A stretch of DNA of 64,000 bases from Omphiscola glabra (taxonomy: Eukaryota > Mollusca > Gastropoda > Lymnaeidae), in NCBI GenBank assembly GCA_964017045.1, contig OZ024794.1, positions 52,419,608 through 52,483,607 of the forward strand. Direction: 5' to 3'. Shown one piece after another: positions 22,985-34,666 of this stretch (its first letter is position 1; each line of letters starts with the position of its first letter). The notes beneath the pieces were generated by a model. It saw nothing but the letters and a program-made list of their open reading frames with translations. It ran no database searches and was not told where the DNA came from. Position numbers and translations under genes: made by a program.

Positions 22985-23675
22985 CTAAAGCTTTTAAAAG
23001 TAGGCTTGTAATTTGGCAAAGTAGTAGACACTTTCTTCTACATCGCTCAGTTATGATTAGTATATAGTGGGCTTAGAAAGGCTCAATTTCTGGATTAAGT
23101 AAAATCTACAATGCTCTTAAATCAAGATTTTCATAAATTTGCATTAGCCTATATATGAGGAGTCCAAATTGCAAACCCTGCTAAGTAACTTCTTTTTGAT
23201 TCAGATAAAAATGAGTTTTTGTAAATTAATTTACACCGCGAATATAGCTTTTATTTATTTTAAAATAGTGAATTTTAGACTTACATAAAGCTTTTTTATC
23301 TTTAAATACACAAAATACTGTAGATTGACACTTAATTAACCAGCCAAGATGGGTAACTCATTTTTCTTTAACGTGACTTAGCACGGTTTGCAGTTGGACT
23401 CTTCCATGTCTTTATTCCAGTTAAACCAGTCAGAGATTCTTAACCGCCTTCATCAGTGCATGACAACGGCTTGACCTTTTCTTCTGAAGCCGAAACTCTA
23501 AGTACAATTTCCTAAGCTTTGAATTCAGCTATACATCAAAATTTTAAAAAATCAAATACATCTTCAAAAGAAAATGTATTTATCACCCAATCTAAAATTT
23601 CAGTTAAGGAAGATACCAAAATCGCTCAGACACAATTGTATGTATCATATTCAAACAGCCACAATAGAGTTTAAA
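22985..23675. other. Unassigned AT-rich stretch
   Basis: No feature supported between the hAT-type end at 22.82 kb and the element starting at 23676. Confidence 0.4.
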
Positions 23676-24338
23676 CTGTAGTGTAACTAGGAGGGTGACA
23701 CCTTTACAGGGGCTGAAACTAGATAAAAAAATTCAAATATGACTGTGTTTGCTCAACACATTATGTTTCAAAACGGAACTCAGTTATGTACATAAGCAGG
23801 GTGCCACCATAGCAGGCTGCCTCTCGAATAGTGTGTTAACCGACAGAGCAGGTTGCACATCAGCTGGTAGCCACCAGAACAGTGTCTCACCATAGCACGT
23901 TGCCACAAGAACAAGATGTCACAAGACAGAGCAGGGTGCCACCAGAGGTTGCAAACAGAAAAGGCTGCCACCATGCAGAGCAGGGTGCCACCAGAGGTTG
24001 CAAACAGAAAAGGCTGCCACCATGCAGAGCAGGGTGCCACCAGAGGTTGCAAACAGAAAAGGCTGCCACCATGCAGAGCAGGGTGCCACCAGCGGTTGCA
24101 AACAGAACAGGCTGCCACCATGCAGAGCAGGGTGCCACCAGAGGTTACAAAAAGAAAAGGCTGCCACCATGCAGAGCAGGGTACCAGAGGTTTCAAACAG
24201 AAAAGGCTGCCACCATGCAGAGCAGGGTCTCGCCAGAGCAGACAGACTTAGTGAGGTGCATGGGGGAAAGTCTGAAAATTGGGAGGGGGACACCCTGAGT
24301 TAACCACACTGAGTTACACCCTTATAGTGACGCCACTG
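23676..24338. mobile_element. GGCGTAACTA-type element carrying a 49-bp minisatellite
   Basis: The left end ctgtagtgtaactaggaggg, then gtgacacc, mirrors the right end; read inward the right end is cagtggcgtcactataaggg, then tgtaac. These are decayed copies of the cagtggcgta(g/a)ctagg terminus. Between them lie about seven to nine copies of a 49-bp unit. No convincing TSD is visible (agtttaaa against attaatca). Confidence 0.5.
23790..24240. repeat. 49-bp minisatellite inside the element
   Basis: Period 49 (for example ccatgcagag at 23971, 24020 and 24069), with gccaccagaggttgcaaaca and gaaaaggctgccaccatgca as landmarks; the copies nearest the left end are degenerate. Since 49 leaves remainder 1 on division by 3 and the unit has no stop in any frame, up to 138 codons stay open in several frames on both strands. 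These frames are artefacts of the repeat. Confidence 0.95.
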
Positions 24339-24769
24339 ATTAATCATCTTGTAACGCTCTTCTATATTAAATCTGCATGAATTGAATATTGGCTAATATC
24401 GCTATTGAGCTGAGTCGATATGAAAGTACGCTTTATTCATATGGTTTAAACAAGATTAACATCATCTGCAATCAAATGTAAATTGATTTCATTGAGGTCT
24501 GCAAATATTTATGACAATAGTTTTAAGCCGTTACTGGTGACTTTGAGGTCAGCACTTTGGTCTTTTTTAAAATTTAACCCAGAGTCAAATAAGTTATAAA
24601 ATCAACCTACTCGCAGACTCACATTGTGAAAGTCAATAAACGCTCAGTTTTTAGACACCAGATGTTGGCGAATTATGGACATAATAAAATTTCATGAAAT
24701 AAGGACATAAAAGAAACAACTAAACCCAACATGTCCTGGAGTGTGAACTTTTCCGTTTCGTTATTACGT

Positions 24770-24940
24770 AGTCAAACAAAGGCACTCTCACTCTTCCTCT
24801 CACTCTCGCTTATGGAAAGGACGTTTCTTTGACTTCTGAGTCAAGTCTAATCGACTAATCAACTGTCATCTCACTCTCCCTTATCAAAAGGACGTTTCTT
24901 TGAATTCTGAGTCAAGTCTAATCGACTAATCAACTTTCAT
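24770..24940. repeat. Two-copy tandem duplication, about 72 bp
   Basis: cactctcgcttatggaaagg then acgtttctttgacttctgag, tcaagtctaatcgactaatc recurs immediately as cactctcccttatcaaaagg then acgtttctttgaattctgag and the same ending. Confidence 0.85.
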
Positions 24941-25244
24941 GAAGACATAATAGGACTAATAACAGTTAGCACGATGATGACGACCTCTGTCAAGGTAATG
25001 CCCTTCATTATATTTAATATAAACACATTCTTGCTTGAAAGACCTGACATTGATAACAAACAAATAATAATATAAATACGCGTTATGATTTAATTTCGAA
25101 TGCTTGCGTCAAGTGCGCCTGTAGAAAAATATGACGGCGGCTCCTCTTAAAAGTGAATTCACCACATTGGTACCGGGCACAGCATATTGATTTTGCCTTA
25201 CATAGTAAATATTTTTTGTTGTTAATGCCCCTTGTACTTATGGA

Positions 25245-25770
25245 TAATCATGACCCTTGTACTGTTTGACTCATGTCTATTTATGACTCTTGTACTGTTT
25301 GACTCATGTCTATTCATGACTCTTGTACTGTTTGACTTATGTTTATGACTATTGTACTGTTTGACTCATGTCTATTCATGACTCTTGTACTGTTTGACTT
25401 ATGTTTATGACTCTTGTACTGTTTGACTCATGTCTATTCATGACTCTTGTACTGTTTGACTTATGTTTATGACTCTTGTACTGTTTGACTCATGTCTATT
25501 CATGACTCTTGTACTATTTGATTTATGTTTATGACTCTTGTACTGTTTGACTCATGTCTATTCATGACTCTTGTACTGTTTGACTTATGTTAATGACTCT
25601 TGTACTGTTTGACTCATGTCTATTCATGACTCTTGTACTGTTTGACTCATGTCTATTCATGACTCTTGTACTGTTTGATTTATGTTTATGACTCTAGTAC
25701 TGTTTGACTCATGTTTACTCATGACTCTAGTACTGTTTGACTTATGTCTATTCATGACTCTTTTTGAAAT
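25245..25770. repeat. Higher-order minisatellite: 33-bp and 29-bp units alternating
   Basis: All units start atgactcttgtactgtttga. The A type continues ctcatgtctattc (33 bp) and the B type cttatgttt (29 bp). For most of the array A and B alternate as a 62-bp higher-order repeat, then give way to A-A runs near the right end. This is a small higher-order repeat produced by expansion of a dimer. Confidence 0.92.
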
Positions 25771-26404
25771 TCGTTAACGACCCGATACTCATGATCATGT
25801 AACCTGTTCTCTTTAAATTTTATATGATTTGATTTTCTTTTAAATTCTGATATAATCCCACACTTTCCCCTTAAATAGTCCCAGCGCCCTCTACATATAC
25901 TTAGCATTTTACCGCAATCTGGAACATCGCACCAAACACTGGTGGGAGGTACCGCCCCTTTCGAGAACCACTGTCCTACACCTTTCAGACTAACCATACA
26001 TTCAAATGCACGCTAACAGCAATTCACTCATGTTTGTTCTTTTTCCCTCTAGAAGATCCATTCCCATTAAAGGACACGGGTTCAGGGATTTTCTAAAATA
26101 CAAGAATTGTTGTATATGCGGTATATTGCTATGCTAAAAGTATGAACCAGGCGGTGCAATAAAAGAACAAATATGTATAAATGACTACTTCAAGTTTAAA
26201 CTTGTTATTACAGTAAATAAAGTCAGGGTTGAAGGGCATTAATCTTTAAAATCAAATGAAATTTAATATACAACAGGAAAATTTGAGTTTAAATATACAG
26301 CCTCAAGATTTTGGATACGGGGTTGTTCAAATTAGTACAAATATGCAGTCTTTGTTTGAGGGTACTGCTCCTAGGCGACCTCTTTTCTCTCCCAGCTGCG
26401 TAAA

Positions 26405-26700
26405 CTACGTAAACCCTATTAGAGGGCGTCTGTAAAACACCTGCATGTCTTCCCGGGGTTGGATGGTGGGGGGGGGGGCATTAGAGACGTAAAATATATC
26501 CACCCCAGCCCAAGAAAGTCCGGCCCGGTTGCTGTGTGAAAGCAACACCCCGGCCGGCCAGGCGTTCCTTCTCTGGTTCCGCTTCACTCTCATTGTCAAG
26601 GGAGGAAAGTCCCCGGCGTGCCGCTTCATGGCCTGACTGGAATAGAGACCACTGGCGGAGTGGTTGAATGCCGGATGAGAGTGGCGGGGGTGCGCTGGGG
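26405..26700 (-). repeat. GC-rich dispersed repeat, copy 2
   Basis: Reverse-complement counterpart of 3560-3870, with the same ordered landmarks. A 101-codon minus frame crosses it (26405-26710), but copy 1 does not keep that frame, so I read it as non-coding repeat. Confidence 0.55.
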
Positions 26701-26904
26701 AAGACTTCATGAGCTTCGGCTCGATAGTTTGCTGTTTGAAGTAGATTAGATTAGTAAAAATAACGGTTTCAACACACTTTTAAGAGAAAATGTCCGAATG
26801 GGTTGCGAGAACGAGCCCCCTATCTTTAACCTCCTGATAGGTGCTCGCATTCAATAACATCTCTGTAAAATCGTACAACTTCGAGGCGGATCTATACATT
26901 AGGC

Positions 26905-27273
26905 CAGGGGTCGGGAACCTATGGCTCGAGAGCCAGATGTGGTTTTATTGATGGCTGCATCTGGCTCGCAGACAAATGTTCGATTATAAAAAAAATGTTT
27001 CTTTAGACTCCTTTGATCTACATATTAATTACATATCAATGTTTCATTCTACAAATGAGCTAAAGTCTACTGCAGCTCAGCAACAGAAGTGGTAAAGGAG
27101 ATAAACTCCGCTGACCTAAAAGATAGAAAAATAACAACCCTGCATACATTGTAATTAATGGGAAATAACTCTTGAATTTTTAGTTTTAAACATAATGTAT
27201 GGCTCTCACAGAATTACTTATCAAAATATGTGGTGTCCATGGCTCTCTCAGACAAAAAGGTTCCCGACCCTTG
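26905..27273. mobile_element. 369-bp hAT MITE with perfect TSD
   Basis: The left end caggggtcgggaacct and the inverted right end caagggtcgggaacct differ at one of 16 bases. The 8-bp flanks are identical: cattaggc at 26897-26904 and at 27274-27281. The subterminal atggctc(g/t) repeats (atggctcgag, gatggctgcatctggctcgc, atggctctcacag, atggctctctcag) may be transposase binding sites. There is no coding capacity. This is the best-bounded MITE in the window. Confidence 0.9.
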
Positions 27274-27281
27274 CATTAGGC

Positions 27282-28654
27282 TCTTATTTTAAATTTAACT
27301 ACTGCAAGGGACATAATCGGGGAAAACAAGAATTTATAAGTCTATATATTAAACATTTTCTAGATTATTCCCCACAATTCAAGCCCAGTGTCAAAATTTT
27401 CATTGCTTTGTATTATCTCTCTTTTAATATCGTTAAACTTCGAGCATTGTCAAAAAATTTCAACGAAATGTGTATAGCACGCAGTTAGTGTTAGAGCAAT
27501 CCCTTTAACTTTCTAAACTCTATCAAGTATTACAATTTACATGTCCACCTAATAATAATAATAAGTTGTTTTTGATATTCCATATGACATGATTAGGCCG
27601 CGGCACCCCTAGCACACCGGTTGCGAAGCTCTCATCTCTGGTTTACGGCTGTGGGGTCGGTTTTGGGGGGGGGGGGGGGGGATAAAATAAATCTAACCTC
27701 CGTTTAATTTTTCTGAGTTTCCATTCTTTTGCAAAACGAACAATTATTTAAATTAATTATAATATAAGTATTTTTTTTCTCTAATTTGTCAAATATTTAT
27801 AAATTTAAAAGAAGTAAGAAAATTGTTTGACATTAAAAAAAAAATTTTTGAAACCGCAATTTGTCTATTTTAATTGGGACTTTTTTTTATATGTTCACCG
27901 TACAATAACCCCACTGTTCTAAATGTGCCTACTGAGAAATTTCACACCACTGTAAATGCCTACATCAAATATTTTTGAAATCTTTACTAATGAATTTTTA
28001 TATTTAAATATTTCAGTCAGAAATATTCCTTAAAATTTTTTTATTGAACATCAGCATGTTCCATGCTCTTTGCCATCATAGAATATCTTTTGAAAATAGT
28101 AAAGGTTGCACAGATTGGCTTTTCCTTGTTTACAACGAAAACAAAGTATTAACTGGCAATATTGTTTCTATCTAGCAGAAGGGATCAGTAACCCACTGAC
28201 ACAGCCTTTATCACTAATCTTTATTGTATTTGGATTTCATAGTGTTGTCGAGTAAGAAGACTTAGTATTTAATTTTATATCTGCTTACATATGCGTTTAT
28301 TTTCAGCACGTTTCGTATTACTGGTTCAAATATATTGATATAGTGGGCTAAATGAAAATCACCTAACCAAATAATAAATGATTCTTAAACTTAACTTTTT
28401 TAAAAGTCTAATATGTTTACTAAATCTATTTTAATTTAGTATTTACTATCTATCTAACGAACTTCTCACACTCAAGCTAACACTGTACAGCATTACTGAA
28501 CTAGTGTGCTAGTAGACCTAACAACCAGAATGATGTGCTGTATTTACAGCAGCGGAGGCCCTGGGCACACCACACTGTCCACACAGCAGTGCACTCTGAG
28601 TCCTCTAACTCCTCTGCCTCTCGGTTACCCTGCCTCTCTATACTATATGAGTGT
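27282..28654. other. Unassigned AT-rich stretch
   Basis: Contains a 17-base G run (27665-27681). A 97-codon plus frame that begins inside the MITE and ends at 27488 has no support. Confidence 0.4.
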
Positions 28655-28929
28655 ATACTCAAGGCCGTGCGGAGGAGTGGGTGAGAGAGCCACTCACCCC
28701 TGTCGCCAATATCAGGGGGAGGCAAAATCGTCTTACCATTGTCCTTTAATAGTGAGTTAACTGTTAAACAATAAAATCCCATGTACTTCACATACTAAGG
28801 GCAGCAAAATCGTCTTACTAGTGCGCCCTGGGCAACGCTTTTCCTGGGAAGGGCTGTCTATAGCCAACTAATCAAGATTTGTTATGAAAAGCATTATGGC
28901 CTATGCGATTTGACAAGTTTCTTTAAGGT

Positions 28930-29230
28930 AATTTTTCTGTGAGAGTAGTATTTCAGATGTTCGGTTGAGGGGAGGCAAAGCATCTATCAGCACCAAAATT
29001 ATGAATTTTTATGCCCAAGGCTATTTCTGACTTTGTCGCCACCACCTTACATAACTATAAATTCATTCTGGTAGTGGAGCCCCCTGAGGGTATGCTTTTA
29101 GCCCAAGCTTAGTTTCTTTCTTTAGAATGAAATGGGGGGGGGGGGGGGAAGTAAGGTATGGGTAGAGGTATCAGAGAGCTCCTCCCCAGAAAATTTTTGA
29201 TGAATTCAAAATGATGAGATGCATTTCGGG
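28930..29230. repeat. Dispersed repeat related to the CAGTGTTTCTTT family
   Basis: tttcagatgttcgg then gcaaagcatctatcagcacc and caaaatt correspond to the block after the left end at 17131 (ttcagatgttcgggg ... tatcgataccaaaatcag). The poly(G) tract and the ccccagaaaatttttgat block match 17.6 kb. The ends are not resolved. Confidence 0.5.
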
Positions 29231-30880
29231 GCATAGTTTCGCTTGACCATGCATGGGTTACACAATTCCTTTTTATTTCTATTTATATCTAAATAGTAAT
29301 GTTGTATCATAATTCAATTGGAAAATATTTATTTGTTTAAACTAATTCATCAATGAATGAATATAAAGTTTAAAAAATAAAAAATCAGTTCAAAACAGTT
29401 GTTTGTTAATTTAAAAAGTGACCAACAATCTATTAGTATGTTAGTATAATAATTAACATTTTTGGATTTAATTTAAAACTTAAGGAGGTGTTCCAAAATG
29501 TACAGTTTCAAAAAATGAGACAAAAAATACTGTTTTGTAGAAAAGGTATATAGTTTTTGCATGGCTATTTAAAACAGGTAATTTTTAAAAATAAATTGTA
29601 ATCTAAATGGTATAAAACAGAAAAAAGAAAATATTTACAAAAGCCATCATATATTTATCAATATGTGATTATTTGTGGGAAAATGAGACAGCATGAATTT
29701 CCAAACAAATGTAGTAACCAGTGAAATATCCTCATCAACACCAGGCACAGAATCATTGCAAATCCCATCTACATTCATAGGAGCCATAATGATCAATAAA
29801 TTGATCGTGGGCCCTTAATATATAGAAGAAGAAGAAGAATTTCTAACTACTATAACTTTCTTCATTTAAATTACTAAATAATGAACGTTTTGTGCCTTTT
29901 GTAAGACTGTTTGATTTACACCTCCCTAATCCCACATTAAGAAAATAATTAATGGATTTTTTTTCTAATTGGTAATTTATCAAAAGAAACTGTTTCTAAA
30001 ACTAGTACCAAAAAATTAAATAGATGTGAGAATCGAAAAACATGTTTAAATAAACTGGAGAAACATTCTTTTCGCTTTCATTTTGAGAGCAAAATAAATT
30101 GCCTAAAATATTTCAATATTCACTAATAATATTAGCAGCATAATTCCCCTAGAAGAACAAGGCCCCCTAGAGCATGAGGCACTGCTTTTCACCACTAATT
30201 TCACTACTGAGTACGTAGCAATGACATAGGTAGGGTTATTACAGCCCGGGGCCAACATCTTAGTCTAACATGATTGTAAACACAAATTCTTACTTTATTA
30301 ATTGTCTGCTCATATCTATGAGAAGTAAAACTTGTTGTTGAGAGCTATCCCCCTTAAAGAAGTATCCAACTTATGATTCGGATTTATTGTATTAATTTTG
30401 GAATGTGCCAATAATATCATGGGTTAAAATTGGGAAATATGGTGTTCACTGACTTTTAAATCAAATTAATTTGACAAAATCTTTTAATACTGAAAAATAT
30501 CACCCGATGTTTTGAACATCAAAATGGCGGGCACTTTGCGATAATTTCTACTTGCTATTACAAAAACACATCACAATTCTTTATTTTAAAAAGAAGTGTC
30601 TATGTAATGATGTTTACATTTCTAACATCATTAGATCATAATTATTTTATTTAAACATTTTTTCATAACTTTCAAACTCGATAAAATGCTTAAACATAGT
30701 TCCTTTATTGTTATTTTAAATCTATTTGTAATTTATAATAATAATATTTAAACATATACTAAAATAAAAGCAGATATATTTAATTTTTTTGCGCATTGAA
30801 ATTTTTTCGATTTCTGTAAAATATATAGAAGCTACATCTTAGACAAACATGCAACTCTGTCCAAAATTTCGCGTTACAGC
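29231..30880. other. Unassigned AT-rich stretch with a possible LINE 3' tail
   Basis: No gene. Around 29760-29840 atcgtgggcccttaatatat runs into a gaagaagaagaag tail, which may be the 3' end of a LINE; no RT sequence precedes it. Confidence 0.35.
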
Positions 30881-31117
30881 GTATCTGGAAATTTGTTTGA
30901 AAGAAATTTTGTTGACGGAAAATTGATCGATGAAAGTTTGGTTGAAAGGAAGTTTGGTCTAATTTTATTTTCAGTTCACAAGATCAAATTTTGAATCAAA
31001 TTTCTTTTTGAAAATTTGACAAAAATGTGATAGTGTGAACTGAAAAAAAAAATTATACCAAACTTCTGTCCATCAATTTTCCTTTGAAATTTCCTTCAAA
31101 CAAATTTCTGGTAACCA
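30881..31117. mobile_element. Near-complete 237-bp palindrome, foldback element
   Basis: The left arm (tggaaatttgtttgaaagaa, ggaaaattgatcgatgaaag, tttggtctaatttta, cagttcacaagatcaaattt) is mirrored by the right arm throughout, so the whole segment can form one hairpin of about 115-base arms, centred near 31000. The outer half matches the ends of the element at 14417-15106. The inner half, cagttcac(a).atcaaattt, matches the ends of the element at 61454-61636. It therefore looks like one element nested exactly at the centre of another, or a composite foldback. Confidence 0.65.
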
Positions 31118-31149
31118 CGTTAAGGACCTCCTTCCGCCCCATGGCTCAC

Positions 31150-31420
31150 GCCCGGAATTAAGGATGCAAAGCAGAAGCAGTGACTCGGTGTGATGTGCTT
31201 GCGCCTTTCCAGTCAGCATATAGGGCGCATCACTCTACTGAGACAGCCCTGTTGTGTGTCATAAACGACCTTCTGTCGTCTTGTGGTGAGGGCCAGGTAT
31301 CCCTTTTTTCATTACTTTATCTATCGGCAGCTTTTGATACACTTGACCACGATATTGTTCTTTCCACCACAAGGATTTCCTTTTGTGCATACTCTGCCTG
31401 TGCTGTTTGCTAATGGGCAA
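31150..31420 (+). pseudogene. LINE reverse-transcriptase fragment
   Basis: The frame from 31180 reads FQSAYRAHHSTETALLCVIN, then LLSSCGEGQVSLF and LSAAFDTLDHDI, which is RT motif A with its preceding helix as in CR1/L2 LINEs. It breaks off right after motif A. The following GFPFVHTLPVLF-like piece suggests a deletion that removed motif B. About 80 residues remain and it cannot be functional. It is not a copy of the element at 17.8 kb, since the shared motif aligns but the surrounding residues differ. Confidence 0.75.
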
Positions 31421-33480
31421 TCCATAAATACTTTTTCACTCTTTTTGGACAATTTAACCTCACCCTCCAGCCAAGCATCACATATTTGTAACATAAATTA
31501 GACACTTTTATAACACATTATCACAAATTTGATTAATACTGATATATAATTATTCATTAGCTATATACTTTTCAAGGGAATAATTTATTTGAATCATTTT
31601 TTATTCCAATAATCAACCCATATTAATTGAACAAATAAAAAAACATTTTGCTTTAAACTTCGCCAGGCAAAGTTTCTTTTTAGCCTGACATAAATTATCA
31701 TAAATGGCAGGGCAGTACATGCAAAGTGAAACCTTAGATTTTACTTTCTTTAATTGGGCAAAAAAATGTTCACTATTTTATAAAATATTGCACACAGTAA
31801 TTTAGTATTTCATGTGCACATAGCCTATGAAAGATTAGATGGAATGTAGATTTAGTAATGTATATTAACCATCCATATTAAGAAAAAAATAGCAATTAGT
31901 ATTTAATGTGTGTTCCATATTTAACCTTTTGGGATAACCCTTGAGCATTGTTTGGTTTTGGGTAAAAAGTCCAAATTTTATCTGTAATATAACTGTGGTG
32001 TAAAAGAAGGTGAATGAAGTCTTTAAGTAATTAGACAATAATGAATGATTTTGTAGTAAATTGTAGGCTAAAAGATTTTCTAAAAATTTTTAGTTGTCAA
32101 AATTTTATTTTAAAAAAAATAATATTGTCTCATTTTAGTTTTTGGAACCCAGCAGTAATCTTCACGCATCTGAAAGATACAAAGCTATACATTTACTTTT
32201 TAAAATGTCAGTTTGTTGTAGTCCTATATACTAAAATGAATACAGGCTTTTAAATATGTTGCAGTAAATGTTTCTTGCTGTTGTAAAGACATTATATCAA
32301 AATATATAATTATATTTATAATTTATTTCAGAACTCTCCCAGTTTTCTGGATATGACATTATTTTGTTTGTGAAAGGACTGAACATTTTTGTTCCTTCAG
32401 CACTATTGCTTCTATAACCTTAAGGTAGGAACCTGAATTTCAGTCTTAATCATGTTTTTTCAACCTGGGGTCATTTACAGTCCATTTTAGAATTTAGTTC
32501 TGCAAAAAAATATTTTTAAAAATTGTATAAAATTTTTAAAAAACGATAAGCCTATAGTATAAATATTATGGATATTTATTTATATCACTAAACTGTAAAT
32601 CATTTGCTAATTATGCCCCCTTAGGTACTGTTACATTAGTTACATCCCACTTCTAAACAAAACAAAGTTTTATGAAGAAGGGTAAAGCTTATCAAAGCTA
32701 AATGTAACTAGCGATGACGTTACTATACTTTATTAAACTTTTTATCTTATTAATATAACCTGTCTTACACTCACCACAATCACAACTTTATAACATTATG
32801 TCTTTATAATATCTTTTTGAAAGATTTCTCTGCACAAGTACCTCTGATATAAAAGGTTCAATTTCTAGAAACTTCTCTTCAACTGATTTTAAACAAGTTT
32901 TAAGAAAGCAAATTTCCTATTGCAACACCTACTGTTTTAAACTGTGAAATTTTTCTTGACTAGATTCAGTTATGTTTTGTCTTCTGTAAATTTATTTTCA
33001 AATAAATCTATGGCCGAAAACTTTGGAAAACACAGATTTAAAAATTCAAGACCAATGGAGCTCATTCTAAAAATAGATACTTTCTTCTTTTGATCTAAAT
33101 GGCAATGTAACCCTAACTTTCACAGAGTAATGTCAAAGAGATTTGTTTTACTTCTACACATTATGAAGATATTATAGAAATAAAGTTTATAAAGTAAAAA
33201 ATGTTTCTTCCTTTACAATACTGAATTGTTTCTCAAACCTTTTAAGGTTATTACTTACTCTGAAATAAAATTTTAAAAAAATTCAGCAGACGTATCAATA
33301 GCTATTTAATTTAGCAGGATATCAATCCTATAGCCTTGCGTTTAAAGAAAAAAACTACTTTATAATTAGTCATATCTTAAATAAAACACAGTCGTCTTTA
33401 GCTATTGGCTTAGGGTTTTAAAAAATGCTTTATTAAGTGTAATAATTAGTCTTGCTGGCTAAAAGTATACACTTATATAG
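31421..33480. other. Very AT-rich unassigned stretch
   Basis: No support for genes or repeats; a 70-codon frame at 32041-32253 is AT-driven. Confidence 0.45.
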
Positions 33481-33499
33481 TACTATTCAAAAGAGTAAC

Positions 33500-33990
33500 C
33501 AATTTGAAATTTTGTGAAATTTTAAATATTAACAATGCAAGCTTCCCAGCTTTCCTGGAGCTCCTGAAGTTTTTTAAAACCATTGCTTTTTGGAACATCT
33601 TCACCTGGCATATTCTTGTACTCATGCAGTTTATCTCGATTTAACTACCTGGGCTTCAAAACGTGTAATTACCTTGACTTCCAGAACCACTTAACCAATT
33701 TAGAAGGTAGTTAAGTTTTGGCATAAAGGGGCAAATAAGGTCTTGTATATTTTTATGTTCCCATTTGCTCTGATTAATACAGATTCCTTAACTTTTGTGA
33801 TGTTGTAAACACAAATTTAAAGGTGTTTATTTAAAGGTAATACTTGTTGAAGCTCCTTGGGTAAGAGCCTAGACAATTTCTCTGTAGTCTTGATTTTGCT
33901 TGAACTTTTTATCATTGAGGATGGTTTCATCCATGTAAATTGCATTGCCTGCGATGTTGTTTATAATATTCATTTTTATGTGTTAACCTT
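33500..33990 (-). pseudogene. Decayed unidentified coding remnant
   Basis: Two patches on the minus strand look protein-derived. One reads NAIYMDETILNDKKFKQNQD then YREIV, a stop, and ALTQGAST in the same frame (33990-33860). The other reads RDKLHEYKNMPGEDVPKSNG then FKKLQELQESWEACIV (33625-33515). Stops and frameshifts separate them and no good splice sites flank them. A dead transposable element is the most likely source, but I cannot name it. Confidence 0.3.
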
Positions 33991-34129
33991 TTAACAAGTA
34001 TCAAATATTCCATATATATTAGCCTTGTGTTTGAATTGGACAATGTTTGGATTTCTTTACTCTGGCTCTAGAAAATATTTTTCAAGGTCTCTGACTTGGT
34101 TTCCAAGCTCTAAATTATTATTTGAGGAG

Positions 34130-34470
34130 GTAAGATGGAGGCTCTGTGTAGGAGCTCACGTAAAGATGGTAGAGGAGAAAGAAAGGATAATTAGGACAGT
34201 GTAGGAGGTAATGGTATAGTACAAAGGAGAGTTCTAGCAGGTGATCTTAGTGGGGATAAGTGGAGAGGTTGGCTGGCAGTAAAGGGTCATGTTGATGATG
34301 GAAAGGGAGGGGGGTGAGTGAGAGATGTTTAAGGAGGGTGAGCAGTAAATATTAGAGATGGGCCAGGAAATAATGAAGGAGTTTGTGAAAGGAGAGAAGG
34401 TAATTATGGGTTAAAGAGGTTATTGGGGTTAGAGTGGGATAGGTATGGTGACATGGTTTGATTTAGGTAG
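34130..34470. other. Purine-rich patch
   Basis: Strong A/G bias on the plus strand (gtaggagg, gaggagaaagaaagg, ggagggtgagcag types) without a regular period. A similar bias occurs at 16970-17080. Confidence 0.5.
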
Positions 34471-34666
34471 GAGCATTGTATCTGTGAGAGCTAAACTTTT
34501 TTTCATTTCTATTATATAACATGTGTCATACCCAGGCTATTTTGCTTATGTTTTGTCTTTTTAATTTGTTTAAGCACTCTATATTTTTTAAATTGTACAT
34601 TGGAAGAAAAATGTTTAAAAAATAATTGCGAAATTAAAAGATTTATAATTTTGCTTTGCTTTGCGA

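Larger units (their letters stand above)
22821..25973. mobile_element. Possible 3.15-kb decayed hAT element (ends only)
   Basis: agtggttctcaaacttttttc at about 22822 is a standard hAT-type left end. ttcgagaaccactg at 25960-25973 is the corresponding inverted right end. The flanks gtctacac (22813-22820) and tcctacac (25974-25981) share ctacac. The span would contain the 49-bp array element and the 62-bp higher-order repeat. No transposase is visible. The match could be chance, because such ends are common here. Confidence 0.3.

Noticed and set aside
23780..24303. Overlapping frames of 83-138 codons on both strands
   Set aside because: All come from the 49-bp minisatellite, whose unit has no stop codon in these frames; real proteins do not run in several frames at once.
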